From Micropterus salmoides (lineage: Eukaryota; Chordata; Actinopteri; Centrarchiformes; Centrarchidae): a DNA stretch of 64,000 nt. The stretch is taken from positions 21,123,000-21,186,999 of the forward strand of contig NW_024040040.1 in the NCBI RefSeq assembly GCF_014851395.1, in the 5' to 3' direction. The notes below the pieces were generated by a model. The model ran no database searches and was not told where the DNA came from. It worked only from the letters and a program-made list of their open reading frames with translations. Numbering within the stretch: position 1 is the stretch's first letter; each line of letters begins with the position of its first letter. Below, in pieces: positions 23,301 to 37,200 of the stretch. A program made the translations under genes and the position numbers.

Positions 23301-26300
23301 TTTTACTGGGAGCCAATGCAAAGAAGCTAAAACAGGAGAAATGTGATCTCTTTTCCTGGTTCCTGTCAGAACACGTGCTGCAGCATTCTGGATCAGCTGA
23401 AGAGTCTTAATGGACTTTTTCGAGCAGCCTGATAATAAGGAATTGCAGTAATCCAGCCTAGAAGTAACAAATGCATGGACTAGTTTTTCTGCATCATTTT
23501 TAGACAGGATGTTCCTGATTTTCGCAATATTACGTAGGTGAAAAAAGGCGGTCCTTGCTTAATGTGAGACTTAAACGACATGTCCTGATCAAAGATAACT
23601 CCAAGATTCCTCACAGTGGTGCTGGAGGCCAGGACGATGCCATCCAGGGAAACTATATCTTTAGATAATGCGTCACGGAGGTGCTTAGGCCCCAGAGCAA
23701 TAACTTCAGTTTTATCTGAGTTTAACATGAGAAAATTACAGGTCATCCAGGTTTTAACATCCTGAAGGCACATTTGAAGTTTAGCTAACTGATGAGTTTC
23801 ATCTGGATTGATCGATAGATATAACTGAGTATCATCTGCATAACAATGAAAGCTTATGGAATGTTTCCTGATAATATTGCCTAAAGGAAGCATATATAAA
23901 GTGAAGAGGATTGGTCCGAGGACAGATCCTTGAGGAACCCCATGACTAACTTTGGCATGCATGGAGTACAAACTGAAATCGATCTGATAAATAGGACTTA
24001 AACCAGCTTAGAGCGGTTCCTTTAATGCCAATGAAATATTCCTGTCTCTGCAATAGGATCTGATGGTCAATGGTATCAAATGCAGCACTAAGATCTAATA
24101 AAACCAGTACAGAGACAAGTCCTTTGTCTGATGCAATAAGGGGGTCGTTAGTAATTTTCACCAGTGCTGTCTCTGTGCTATGATGAGCTCTGCCAGTTGA
24201 GGGCAGGTCTTGGTGAATTTTGTCTCTAATAGCTAGAATTTTATCATTAAAGAAGCTCATGAAATCGTAACTACTGAGAGCTATGGGAATACTTGGCTCA
24301 ATAGAGCTGTGACTCTCTGTCAGCCTGGCTACAGTGCTGAAAAGAAACTTTGGGTTGTTCCTATTTTCCTCTATTAATGACGAGTAGTAGGCTGCTCTAG
24401 CATTACGGAGGGCCTTCCTATAAGTTTTAAGACTATCATGCCAAATTAAACGAGAATTTTCCACTTTGGTGGAACGCCAATTCCTCTCAAGTTTCCGCGA
24501 TATTTGCTTTAATTTGCGAGTTTCAGTATTATACCATGGAGCTAACCGTCTTTGTTTTAGTATTTTCTTTTTTAGAGGGGCTACAGAGTCGAGTGTCATT
24601 CGCAGCGAGCCTGCAGCACTATCAACAAGATGATCGATTTGGGAGGGACTGAAACTAGCATAGGAGTCCTCCGTTACTTTGTGACTAGATAATGTATTTA
24701 GAGCTGATGGAATCGCATCCTTAAATTTAGCTATAGCACTATCAGACAGACATCTTGTATAGCAATTTTTGCCCAATGGCGAGTAGTTCAGCAATACAAA
24801 CTCAAAAGTTATCAAACAGTGGTCGGACAAAGAGGGATTCTGTGGGAACACCACTAAATGTTCAATTTCAATACCATACACCAAAACAAGGTCGAGGGTG
24901 TGGTTAAAACAGTGAGTCGGTTCATGAACACTCTGAGAGAAGCCAATGGAATCTAACAGAGAGATAAACGCAGTACTAAAGCTGTCATTCTGAACATCCA
25001 CATGAATATTAAAATCCCCTACAATAATAACTTTGTCCGTTTTAAGGACTAAAGTTGGCAAAAACTCTGCAAATTCAGATAAGAATTCAGAATACGCGCC
25101 AGGTGCTCGGTACACTATAACGAAGAGAATTGGTTGCAGTGATTTCCAACTTGGGTGCGAAAGACTAAGAACAAGACTTTCAAATGAGTTATAGTTTGGT
25201 TTAGGTTTAGAGCTGATTAATAGGCTAGAGTCGAAGATAGCTGCAACTCCACCTCCTCGGCCTGTGCCTCGAGGAATGTGAGTATTAATATGACTGGGAG
25301 GGGTGGATTCATTTAGGCTAACATATTCTCCATCACCCAGCCAGGTTTCAGTAAGACAAAATAAATCAATATCATAATCTGATATTAGTTCATTTACTAG
25401 TACACCTTTAGAAGAGAGAGATCTGATGTTTAAGAGTCCACATTTAACTCTCCTATTCATTTGCACTATTGCTCTTGTGGTTTTAATTTTTATGAGGTTT
25501 TTATGCACAGGTCCTCTTCTGTTTACCTTTTTAAATAATTTCGATGGTCGGGGGACAGACACCGTCACTATAGGATTTTCACTAAGTAACTCCTGAAATG
25601 GAGGAGCAGAGAAGTGTGTTAGACTACGACTCTGTGTAGGGTTTTGGGTGGGTAACTGCTGAAAAAGAAGGGCAGAGAAGTGTGTTAAACTGCGACTCTG
25701 CCTCCTGGTCTCAACTCTGGGTTGTCATGGATTTGGTCCACTGATAAACTTGGCCAGATTTCTAGAAATGAGAGCTGCTCCTTCCCAAGTGGGATGGATG
25801 CCGTCTCTCCGAATCAGACCAGGTCTTCCCCAGAAAGTCTGCCAATGATCAACAAAGCCCACATCGTTTGCTGGACACCACCTCGACAAACAGCGGCGGA
25901 ATGACGACATGCGGCTATACATGTCATCACTGGTCAGATTTGGCAGGGGTCCAGAGAAAACTACGGTGTCCGACATTGTTTTTGCATATGTACACACCGA
26001 CTCAACATTAATCTTAGTGACCTCCGATTGGCGTAACCGGGAGTCATTACCGCCGACGTGAATAACAATCTTACTGTATTTACGTTTATCCTTAGCCAGC
26101 AGTTTCAAATAAGACTCAATGTCGCCCGCTCTGGCCCCAGGGATGCACTTAACTATGGCCACTGGCTTCGCTAAATTCACGTTTCTCAAAATGGAGCTGC
26201 CAATGATCAGAGTTGGTTTCTCAGCGGGTGTGTCGCTGAGTGGGGAAAATCTGTTAGAAACGTGAACAGGTTGATGGTGCCCCGTGGACTTTGAATGCTT

Positions 26301-28110
26301 ACGACTATTCCTCCTTCGGACAGTCACCCAGCCCCCCTTCCTGGCTGCACAGGGGATGCCGGGGGACGGCTACCACAGGCTAACTCAGGCCGTTCCGCAC
26401 CGACTACCGGGGACTGGCTAGCTACAGTAGCTAAAGACTGATCTACCAAGGTGCGGAGCCGGACTTCTAAATCACTGAGCCTCGCCTCCATGTCTATAAA
26501 TAAACTACACTTATTACACGTACCATTACCACTAAAGGAGGCAGAGGAGTAACTGAACATCTGACACACCGAGCAGGAGAAAGTAGGAGAGAGAGAGGGA
26601 GAAGGAGAAGCCATCGCTAGCTGCTAAGCTAAAGTCGCTAACGGCTAAGCTAAAGTACTGTAGTGTCAGTTACCAAAACTTTAGAACAACTATGAGATTG
26701 AACAGCAGTCACTAAAAGATGGAAAGAACTGTGAGTGCTTAGGCAAAATTACTGTAAAGAATAAGTGTTTAGCGAACAGTTGGCTGCTGTAATCAAACAA
26801 ATGTAACTGTTATTTAGCGAGAGCAGCGCAACACGGTACCAACACACAAGCACTGGAAACGGAAATGAGTCGACACGCTTACCGCAGTACGTCAGCAGTC
26901 AGCATTCGATGTAGCGTTTTATTTAAAAATTGGAGTATTTATATAATATTTTTGTAATAATATTTGTATCTTGGCATTTTTTAGTGGTAGTTTTTGGCAG
27001 ATGTGAGAGTTCAAACTTGAACAAAAGCCCTTTTTTTCATTTGACTTCATAAGGAATTCTACTTCCTGTAAACACTTACCTGTTGTCACTTTTGAAAATC
27101 AGATGCCGGTTTGTGGCCCTTGAAAACATAACCAGTATGTTATGTCCTCAACCAGTTGGGGGGTCTAAGTTGTAATAGTAATCATAGCAATAGGACTAAT
27201 AATAATTATTGTAACCGCAGGCATCGAGCAAGAACATGGGGGCGGTAGGAAGCCTGTAACCACAGATCCAGAATCCACAGGTCCAGAGCCAGAAACACCT
27301 GCAGAAGTGGAGTTAGTTACATGCATTAATAGGATAAGAATGCATACAGATGGAGAGGGAGAGGAGGAGAGAGGAGCTCAGTTTTTCATGGAAAGTCTAC
27401 TGGCAGTTTAGACCTATAGCACCATAACTAAGGGAACACAATAAATGAAAATAGCAATATAGGTGGACTGTGGGTGTGCAGAGGGGCTTTAAAATAACTT
27501 TTCAGCTTCCAAACAAACTTTACTCTGTACTGTCTGTTTCTGTTTAGAGCAAAGACCATCAAGAACACAGTGTCGGTGAACCTGGAGCTGACGGCCGAGG
27601 AGTGGAAGAAGAAATATGAGAAGGAGAAGGAGAAGAACAAGAGTCTGAAAAATATCATCCAGAGGCTAGAGGCTGAACTCAACCGCTGGAGGAACGGTGA
27701 GATAACATGACACTGTTAGAAGAAATCACTAAATAAATAGTTTTAGAAAGGTGCTGGGTCATTATGAACCTCCAGAAGAGCATCAGGTCACCTGTTCATA
27801 GACACTGGAACTCTATTGCAGTCATTCTGCCAAAAATCCTCACTGTCAACATCCTGCAGATAAGAGGTCAATTACAACTTCATTGTACCTCTAACATCAT
27901 TAAACAGTAGATCAATCACATACCAGTATTTACATTTACAATTATAGCTTATATTTAAACACACCATCAGGGGCATTATATTGTCTGATGTTTGGTATTG
28001 TCCTCTTCTGAGACTGCAGTGTCTGTTTCATCCTCGCCCTTTTTTCCATCTCTGTTGCATGGTAACCTGTCACTCTACTTTTTCCTCTTTGCTTTAATGT
28101 CTCTCTCTCC

Positions 28111-28158
<48 letters not shown>

Positions 28159-28215
28159 AAAATCCCCTCATGGATGCTGATATCACTCCCCCTCCTTAGC
28201 AACAAATCAGCTCAG

Positions 28216-28255
<40 letters not shown>

Positions 28256-31200
28256 TATGCTGATGCAGTGTTTCTGACATGAGTCAGCCTCTGGCTCCAT
28301 GCCAAGCCATTTAAACAGAGCAGCTCACCTTTTCAGTCTGTCCTGTTCTCCATCTTCTCATTTCCTGATGACTTTATTACAGCATCAATTCTTTATCTAA
28401 GTGAAGTCATTGTGCTGCTAGAAGGCTTTTTACAACAAAACATAACCACAGGAGGACATGATGATATGACAGTATATTTGATACAGTATGATACGTGTGA
28501 AATTATCTGATGTGACTGATCTGATGTGACTAAGCAGATTGTCACAGTACTAGTGGGCATGGCCGGATTAACCTTCATATTTCGCCCGTGGCAAAAATAT
28601 GTTGTTGGGCCCCTATTGACCCCTACTATACATGGCAGTTTCATTATTTCCCTTTATTTTTTATCAGTATTTCATTATTCAAATGTACCTGCTTCTCAAA
28701 TGTAAATATTTGATAGTTTTTTTAATTTACCATAATAAACTTGTAAATCAAAATAAACATTTTGGGATTTTTGACTGTTGGTCAGATAAAACAAGCAATT
28801 TGAACATGTTAACGTTGACAAATAATTATCAGACTTATTGATAATGAAAATAAGTTGTTGGTTGCAGCCTTACAGTACTCCTCTGGTGGAATAATATTAC
28901 CTTTTTTCTGTTCATTATTAACTGTGCCTTAATTAATTAAGTAATTAGCACACAGGTAATTACTGTGTTGTCACTGTGTTAAAACAATGAAGGTCTTTTT
29001 GACACAGGGTCCCTCTACGAGACCAGGGCTGCAAGATGGAGGATAGGGGTTGATATTGTACTTTAGTAGTGCAAATTAAATAAATCAGTTCACCTGACAC
29101 CACCAACAGTTCTAAATTATCAGAAAGGTTTTATTTCGGGAAGTTTGATAACGTGTATCTGTACTGTTATGACCTGGCTCAAAAGGCCACAACAAAAGGG
29201 AGACACACCATGGTAAAAGTTTAACAAAATATGTTTATTTAAACCAAAATTAACCAAATTAAGAAGTATTTCAAACTAACATTAAAGTATGAGGTATGTA
29301 CTCATGTGTGAAGGTGTTGCAAACAAGACAAATACCACAACGCAACAGTCCAACCAAAGAAAACCAAACTAAATGAAAAACCAGGGAGCCGGCCGCAGGG
29401 AGGTCTGATCTGGTCTTGACAGCAGCTACCTTTGCCGAATGAGAAAACAGTCCCAAATACTCTACAGGGCAATTAGCCCAGGTGCCCAGAGCCACTGCAA
29501 TCAGCTCCTCCTCCACGAGAGAGAGAGAGAGACAGGCCACACTCACTCATGACCCCACAGGGCGTCACAGTACAAACTGGTAGGCTAACATTAGCATATT
29601 TGTAGAAATTTGTGAGACCACCGTGTGTTTTATTAAATGCATGGATGAGTTAAAGATGTAAGTCCATGAGTCCATGTTACAGGGGAGAACGTTCCTGAGG
29701 AGGAGCAGCTGAGCTCTAAAGACCAGAAGAGCGTCGAGCCTTACGACAACACTCCCATCATCGACAACCTGCTGCCGGCTGGAGGAGGTGTCTCGGTCAC
29801 CAGCGATGAGCGGAGAAAATACGAGGAGGATGTCAGCAACCTGTACAAACAGCTGGATGACAAGGTGGGGAAAAAAAGCCAGATTAACTGAAATAAGGAA
29901 AGACATCACACCAATGTTAATTCACTGTAAATAAGATGAATAAGATAAAGGCTAAAAACTCTGTTGTTGTCCTGTCAACAATTTTTCTGCATAGTTATTA
30001 CTTTGATTTACCCTAAATATTTCTACAGGATGATGAGATCAACCAACACAGTCAGCTGGCTGAGAAACTCAAGGAACAGATGATGGACCAGGAAGAGGTT
30101 TGTCTCCAGAACATTATTTTTTTTGTTTTGTTATGTCAGTCTGTAGGTATGCAGGTTTACCTTAATATCCATGTGTGTATGTCACATTTTTCATGTGTTC
30201 ACTGCTGCTTTATGTCTTCCCAGCTGCTGGCGTCAACACGGCGTGACTACGAGAAGATCCAGGAGGAGCTGTGTCGGCTGCAGACGGAGAACGAGCTGGC
30301 CAAGGAGGAGGTGAAGGAGGTGCTGCAGGCCCTGGAGGAGCTGGCCGTCAACTACGACCAGAAGAGCCAAGAGGTGGAGAAGAAAGATCGAGCCAGCCTG
30401 CAGCTAGCCGAGGAGCTGCAGCACAAGACGGTGAGTGGACTGCACAGAGGTTGCTGTGATTTTAATTTTGTATCCTGATATTTCAGGATTTTGATCAAAT
30501 ATGGGAAAATGCCATAAGGACTATGTTTCTCATCATGCAACACAAGGGTGGCAGGAAATTTATTTCACTTCTTTATGTGCCATCACTTGTAAAACTGTGA
30601 TTGCTTTGGAGGAACAGTGCCCTCTTCCTGCAGCTGTAGATCAGTGCAATAATTCTAATCCAGGAGATAATTTTAGTTTATAGGAGGTTATAATAGTATA
30701 ACAGCCTAGCAATAATAACTTTTTACTTGATACAAAAATTCTCATAAAATAATAAGTATTCACCAACACATAAGAATCAAGTATTGTGTTAATAATTCAT
30801 ATATATATCAAGTTATCAAGGTAGTTTCTTTATTATTATACAACACAAGGTTGTATAATGAAAATAATGTTTGTAGTTTGCTCATGCTACACACACAGGT
30901 ACTTAACAGATAATTAAATGTATATTAAAATACAGTAGTGTATAAAATACAACAATATGTACAGTTATTTACACCCAGAACATTCTGCAGTGCATTTTAT
31001 ATACAGTGTATATATAGGGTGAAGATGTGAATAGGTGAAATTCAGGACAGGGGAGTTGGGGGTGGGCGTGGCCTCCAGTAGGGGAGACCGGGTATGGTTG
31101 TAACATGGGGAGAGTTGTAACAACACCAATTCCACCAAATGGAGATAAGATAGGAGTTAGGTGATCATTTCAGTATTTACCTACTTCCTCCCAGATCAAG

Positions 31201-34200
31201 CATGGGTGGTTATCAAGTCTGGAAAGAGGTGCATTCAGAATATATATAGAAAAATTATTTTGAGCTAAGAAAGTAAATTTTTTGACCAAGTTTAGTTGTT
31301 TAGTATCTATACTATTGCAGATAGAATTGTTTGACTTATATTAGATTGAAATATGACCAGTACTCCCCATTCACATGTTGAACACATGTTGGTGTGTGTA
31401 TCATCACTCGACCTTTTCCATACTCGGTCTCTGCCGGTGGAGAGGGTAGAAAAGCGAATGGGCAGCTTGTGAGAAGTGCCTGTGCGCAAAAAAAGTCCCG
31501 GTACGCCAAAGAGTAAAATGTAGAAGTGCTGGTATACATACTGGTGAATACCGGCCCACTTCAAGCACTGACTTTGAATCTGAATAAGAATATACACACA
31601 TTGACATACACCTATTTTTAGTTAGACCTAAGGATGTACAGATATGTTCTTTAATTAGGAACATTTTAGTAGTATTTATTAAGTATACTTTTAAGTAAGT
31701 TTATTCTATAGATAAATTTACATACATATACTGTTCATGCACGTGAGTCATCAGACAAAGACTGTCACAGCAAGAGTGAAACATTGTTCTTTGATATCAC
31801 TACCTGTTGTGGAAGCTTTTCATATAGTGTGGCATCTATTTTTGATTCTTTTGTGTGATTGTTACAACTTACCCCAGCAAGTGTTACAACCTACCCCGCT
31901 ATTGGGGTAGGTTGTAACAAGGGAACACATTGCATTTGACATCAACTCACGAAGTCTGTGATATTCTTGTAGAGGATTGAATTGGTGCCATTTGTAATGA
32001 ACATATGTGGGAACTTTGTATAAAAATTTGAGAAAAAAATGTATGTTCCTTTCATCAGATCTCATCTGTCTGCACAACGCGCATGTCAGATCTCTCCTTC
32101 TCCGTGGCTTCCTGCAGCTACACTTCCTTTGTCCTCACCACTGTAACTTCCACTATGTTCATTTACACTAGAAAACCAAAAGCAAGAAACACATATAAAT
32201 GCTCTGTACTTGTATAGCGCCTTTCTAGTCTTTTCGACCACTCAAAGCGCTTTTACACTACATCTGCATTCACCATTCATACACTGAGCCTAAGTGCTCA
32301 AACAGAAACTAACATTCACACACATTCATACAGCCGCCAGGGGCAATTCGGGGTTCAGTATCTTGCCCAAGGACACTTCGACATGCAGCCTGGGGGAGCT
32401 GAGATTGAACCGCCGACCTTCCAATTAACGGCCAACCCGCTCTACCTCGTGAGCCACAGCCGCCCACACATGTCTCTTTTTGGCTGTAGCAACACTGTTG
32501 ACACAATGTCCAGATACCCTGCAGTTCCTACTGTAGCCAACAGAGAGCCCATCTGTGGGTAACACCTAAAGAATGTTTCACAACAATCAGTATTTAAGTT
32601 TTTTTTAGGGTATAACTAATCAAAACTCAGGTTTAGTCTAATTTTCGGGACAAGCAAGACAGGAGTGGGGACAACTGTTCGTAATTTAGGATTGATTTTT
32701 GGGGGGTCTGGTCGACCTATATACTGTAAATACATATTTCCTACATATTTCATTTCTGTACTGTAAATGAAGGAGCAACAGGTTTGCCATTTTGCTGCTT
32801 ATGTGTAGAAGATATGTTATTGAAGATATTATTTTTTTATTTTTTTTTTTATTTTGAGCAATGATTTAATCAATTACAACTACCCTAAAATATGTTAAAT
32901 ATCCTTATTTAGAATGGCAGGTTGGATGGGGAGTCCATCCATCCAAAAATGGATTAATGAGGAAAAAAATGTATCAGTAAAATATGTATAAATGTGTGAT
33001 TAATGAGTAAAAATGCGTTAAAAAAAACAAATAACTGCACATATATTGTACAAAATTACAAATAAAAGTTCTAGACTTGCCCTATTTATTACTAGTCAGT
33101 GTCCAGTACTGCAAAAGTAGCACTTTGCAGCAGTTAGTTTAGTATCTTACATTCATAAAACACGCTGACAGTTTTACGTGTGAGTGTGTTTCGTATAGGC
33201 GCTGCTGTTGGCGGTGCAGAGGGAGCTGACTCAGCTGCAGGAGCTGAATGGCCTGCAGAGGAAGAGAGCCGCCGAGGTCCTCAACCTGCTGCTGCGAGAC
33301 CTCAGCGACATTGGCGCCATCATCGGCACCAGCGACATCAAAACCGCCGCAGTGAATACAGACACACACACACACACACATTCACTCACATACACTCACC
33401 CATCATAACCCTACCCCTAACCCCCTCCCCCTTCAGTCCTCAGAGACAAAGGGGAATGGCTCAGCGGTGGAGGAGGAGTTCACTGTGGCTCGCCTCTACA
33501 TCAGCAAGATGAAGTCCGAGGTCAAGTCTCTGGTGAATCGCAGCAAGCAGCTGGAGAGCGCTCAGGCCGACGCCCACCGCAAGATCCAGGCCAATGAAAA
33601 GGAGCTGGCATCATGTCAGCTGCTCATCTCCCAGGTAACCATCACCTAGGTAACCATGGCTGCCTGATATCTATTGTTCAGACAGCTGCAGTTCCTAATT
33701 TGAGGTTCAGGGACCCCTGGGCTTCATAATCTAACATGATGAGGTTTAGGCCCCGATGTTGCATTAGAATTTTATAATCCAAACTCTGTATTTGCTTTTT
33801 ATTTGCTCCACTTAAGTTAGTTTGTCAATCCAAGAGGCCATTTTTAGGGCCTGAGCACGACTGTGCGAGGTCCCTATTGAATTTGTAAAGATTATTAGGG
33901 CCCGAGCACGACCATGAGAGGTCCCTATTGAATTTGTAAAGATTATATATATACAGACGTGCTCAAATTTGTTGGTACCCCTCCACAAAAAACGAAGAAT
34001 GCACAATTTTCTCTGAAATAACTTGAAACTGACAAAAGTAATTGGCATCCACCATTGTTTATTCCACATTTAATAGAAATCAGACTTTTCTTTTGATTGT
34101 TTATTCAACATAATATTGTAAATAATAAAACAAATGAAAATGGCATGGACAAAAATGATGGGACCGCTAACCTAATATTTTGTTGCACAACCTTTAGAGG

Positions 34201-37200
34201 CAATCACTGCAATCAAACGTTTTCTGTAGCTCTCAATGACACCTCTGCACCTGTTAACAGGTAGTTTGGCCCACTCTTCCTGAGCAAACTGCTCCAGCTG
34301 TCTCAGGTTTGATGGGTGCCTTCTCCAGACTGCAAGTTTCAGCTCTTTCCATAGATGTTCGATAGGATTCAGATCAGGACTCATAGAAGGCCACTTCAGA
34401 ATAGTCCAACGTTTTGTTCTTATCCATTCTTGGGTGCTTTTAGCTGTGTGTTTTGGGTCATTATCCTGTTGGAGGACCCATGACCTGCGACTGAGACAGA
34501 GCTTTCTGACACTGGGCAGTACGTTTCGCTCCAGAATGTCTTGATAGTCTTGAGATTTCATTGTGCCCTGCACAGATTCAAGGCACCCTGTGCCAGGCGC
34601 AGCAAAGCAGCCCCAAAACATAACCGAGCCTCCTCCATGTTTCACTGTAGGTATGGTGTTCTTTTCTTTGAAAGCTTCATTTTTTCGTCTGTGAACATAG
34701 AGCTGATGTGACTTGCCAAAAAGCTCCAGTTTTGACTCATCTGTCCAAAGGACATTCTCCCAGAAGGATTGTGGCTTGCCAATATGCATTTTAGCAAATT
34801 CCAGTCTGGCTTTTTTATGTTTTTCTTTCAGAAGTGGAGTCCTCCTGGGTCTTCTTCCATGGAGCCCACTTTCGCTCAAAAAGCGACGGATGGTGCGATC
34901 AGAAACTGACGTTCCTTCACCTTGGAGTTCAGCTTGTATCTCTTTGGCAGTTATCCTTGGTTCTTTTTCTACCATTCGCACTATCCTTCTGTTCAATCTG
35001 GGGTCGATTTTCCTCTTGCGGCCGCGCCCAGGGAGGTTGGCTACAGTTCCATGGACCTTAAACTTCTTAATAATATTTGCAACTGTTGTCACAGGAACAT
35101 CAAGCTGCTTGGAGATGGTCTTGTAGCCTTTACCTTTACCATGCTTGTCTATTATTTTCTTTCTGATCTCCTCAGACAACTCTCTCCTTTGCTTTCTCTG
35201 GTCCATGTTCAGTGCGGTGCACACAATGATACCAAACAGCACAGTGACTACTTTTCTCCATTTAAATAGGCTGAATGACTGATTACAAGATTGGAGACAT
35301 GTGTGATACTAATTAAAGAAACTAATTAGTTTGAAATATCACTATAATCCAATTATTTATTATCTTTTCTAAGGGGTACCAACAAATGTGTCCAGGCCAT
35401 TTTAGAATATCTTTGTAGAATAAGCAATAATTCATTTCTTTTCACAGCTTCTTTGCTTTATTCTATGACATACCAAAGGCATGCAAGTATACATGATAAA
35501 ATAGCTTTTAATTTCATCACTTCTCAGGAGGAATGAAGCATTATTTCAATGAGCTGTAAGGGTACCAACAAATTTGAGCACGTCTGTATATTTTTTTTCT
35601 GCAAAGTAAGCTCCATTTTGGGGACCTGAGCATACTCGAAAACTCACCAAACTTGGCACACATGTCAGAACTGGTGAAAAATTTCGTATTTTATGGGTTT
35701 CGCGCATGGGCGTGGCAAAATGACTCGCTAGCGCCACCTAGAAAATTGGAAAAAATTAGCCCCCGCCGCACGTTCAACCTACATGCACAAAATTTTCTGG
35801 AGACATGTATCATATCAAGACACACAAAAAAGCCTCAAGAACCCATACCCTAAACTCAACAGGAAGTCGGCCATTTTGAATTTTACGGCCATTTTTTGAT
35901 GATTTACACACTTCGTACTTTAACGAACTCCTCCTAGGGATTTAGTCGGATCGACGTCAAATTTCTGCTGTGCCTTCTAAAGGCATTGACGATGAAAAGT
36001 TGTGCTATTTGCGAGTTTTCGTCAATGGACGTGTCCGTGGCGTCGATGATTCGCCATGAAACAGGAAGTTGTTGTAACTTCAGTGTACATGCTCACATCT
36101 GGACCAAACTGTACATGTAGGATGAGAGTCCCGCCCTGAACACATGTACATGCCGACATTCACCCACAGTCATAGCGCCACCTGCTGGCAACAGGAAGTG
36201 ACGTTTAACGAAGCAGCCCCCGCTGCACGTTTCACCTACGTGCACAAATTTTCTGTAGTGCGTGTATCTTGTCCAGACGCAAATGTAAATGCTCCGTACT
36301 TGTATAGCGCCTTTCTAGTCTTTTCGACCACTCAAAGCACTTTTACACTACATCTGCATTGTACTTTAACAAACTCCTCCTAGGGATTTAGTCCGACCGA
36401 CTTCAAATTTCTGCTGTGCCTTCTAAAGTCATTGAAGATAAAAAGTTGTGCTATTTGCGAGTTTTCGTCAATGGCATGTCCGTGGCGTGGCGTCAAAGAT
36501 CAACTCTTCACCATGACACAGGAAGTTGTTGTAACTTCAGTGTATATGCTCACATCTGAACCAAACTTTACGTGCTTGATAACTCTCCCACCTCGCAGAC
36601 ATCTACACACCAATACCGATTTATATTCATAGCGGCAAATGCTATGTAGCTCCACATAGGGGACACAGGAAGTGACATATAGCACCTTCATGCAGCGTCG
36701 GAACTGCGTAGCAAATTCACAGCCGCACCGGCAGAGCTCCAGAATATGCAACTCGGCCGGCTCACACCCGGACGCGCTACAAGTGCAAGGGCCAGCCCAA
36801 CGCTGCTTGCAGCTTTAATTGTTATTATTGTACCTGTACATCAAAATTAAAGATGTATTCTGTATATTTTATACTCTGTGTCTGTGGAGACACTGGGATC
36901 TTGACTAGAATTTAAAATAATTTTGTGCTAAACAATGTTGAACTTCACGAAAGCATTGGTAATCGTCCCATTGAAGCATCAGAAGGTAAAGAGATTAATT
37001 TCACTATTATTTCATTGATTTACATGACTTGACCTACTCATATTTTGTATGCAATTACAGTCACAGTTATAAATATCAATACTGTGTCCTATCTAACTAA
37101 AACAAAAAAAACAATACTAATACCAACATTCTTATGGTAAAGTTGCTGATTGTGAATACCATTACCATTTTCAGGTCAGCATTTAGACCAGGCCACAGTA

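Larger units (their letters stand above)
22204..26900 (-). mobile_element. L2-like non-LTR retrotransposon, internally deleted
   Basis: On the - strand it runs 5' UTR (near 26640-26900, boundary uncertain), ORF1 (26614-25725), ORF2 (25568-23007), a 3' UTR of about 700 bp, and an AATTC-type terminal repeat (22204-22225). ORF2 carries an endonuclease and part of a reverse transcriptase. ORF1 carries an SGNH-hydrolase domain as in CR1/L2 elements. Frames are broken and a large part of the RT N-terminus is missing, so it cannot move by itself. It lies antisense in kif5c intron 10. I could not fix target-site duplications. Confidence 0.85.
30431..33198. other. kif5c intron 14
   Basis: No exon seen. 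It holds a GTTGTAAC-rich repeat-like region (31070-31920) with a perfect hairpin at 31883-31918, and a LINE-end or SINE-like repeat at 32205-32467. The rest is AT-rich. Confidence 0.5.
33846..36820 (-). repeat. Family F repeat, reverse copy split by Tc1 (R6)
   Basis: Two tail units (33846-33895 and 33896-33951) are followed by the DD34E Tc1 element (33954-35586), then T-rich sequence, the variant unit, two diverged standard units, leader and the terminus CAGCTTTAATT at 36820. There is one CTCF-core match (36175-36188). This copy is more diverged than those in the left array. At 36282-36360 a piece of an unrelated dispersed repeat replaces about 90 bp of a unit. It sits antisense in kif5c intron 16. 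Confidence 0.85.

Noticed and set aside
27942..28205. Arg-Glu repeat protein
   Set aside because: Translation of the (CT)n microsatellite.
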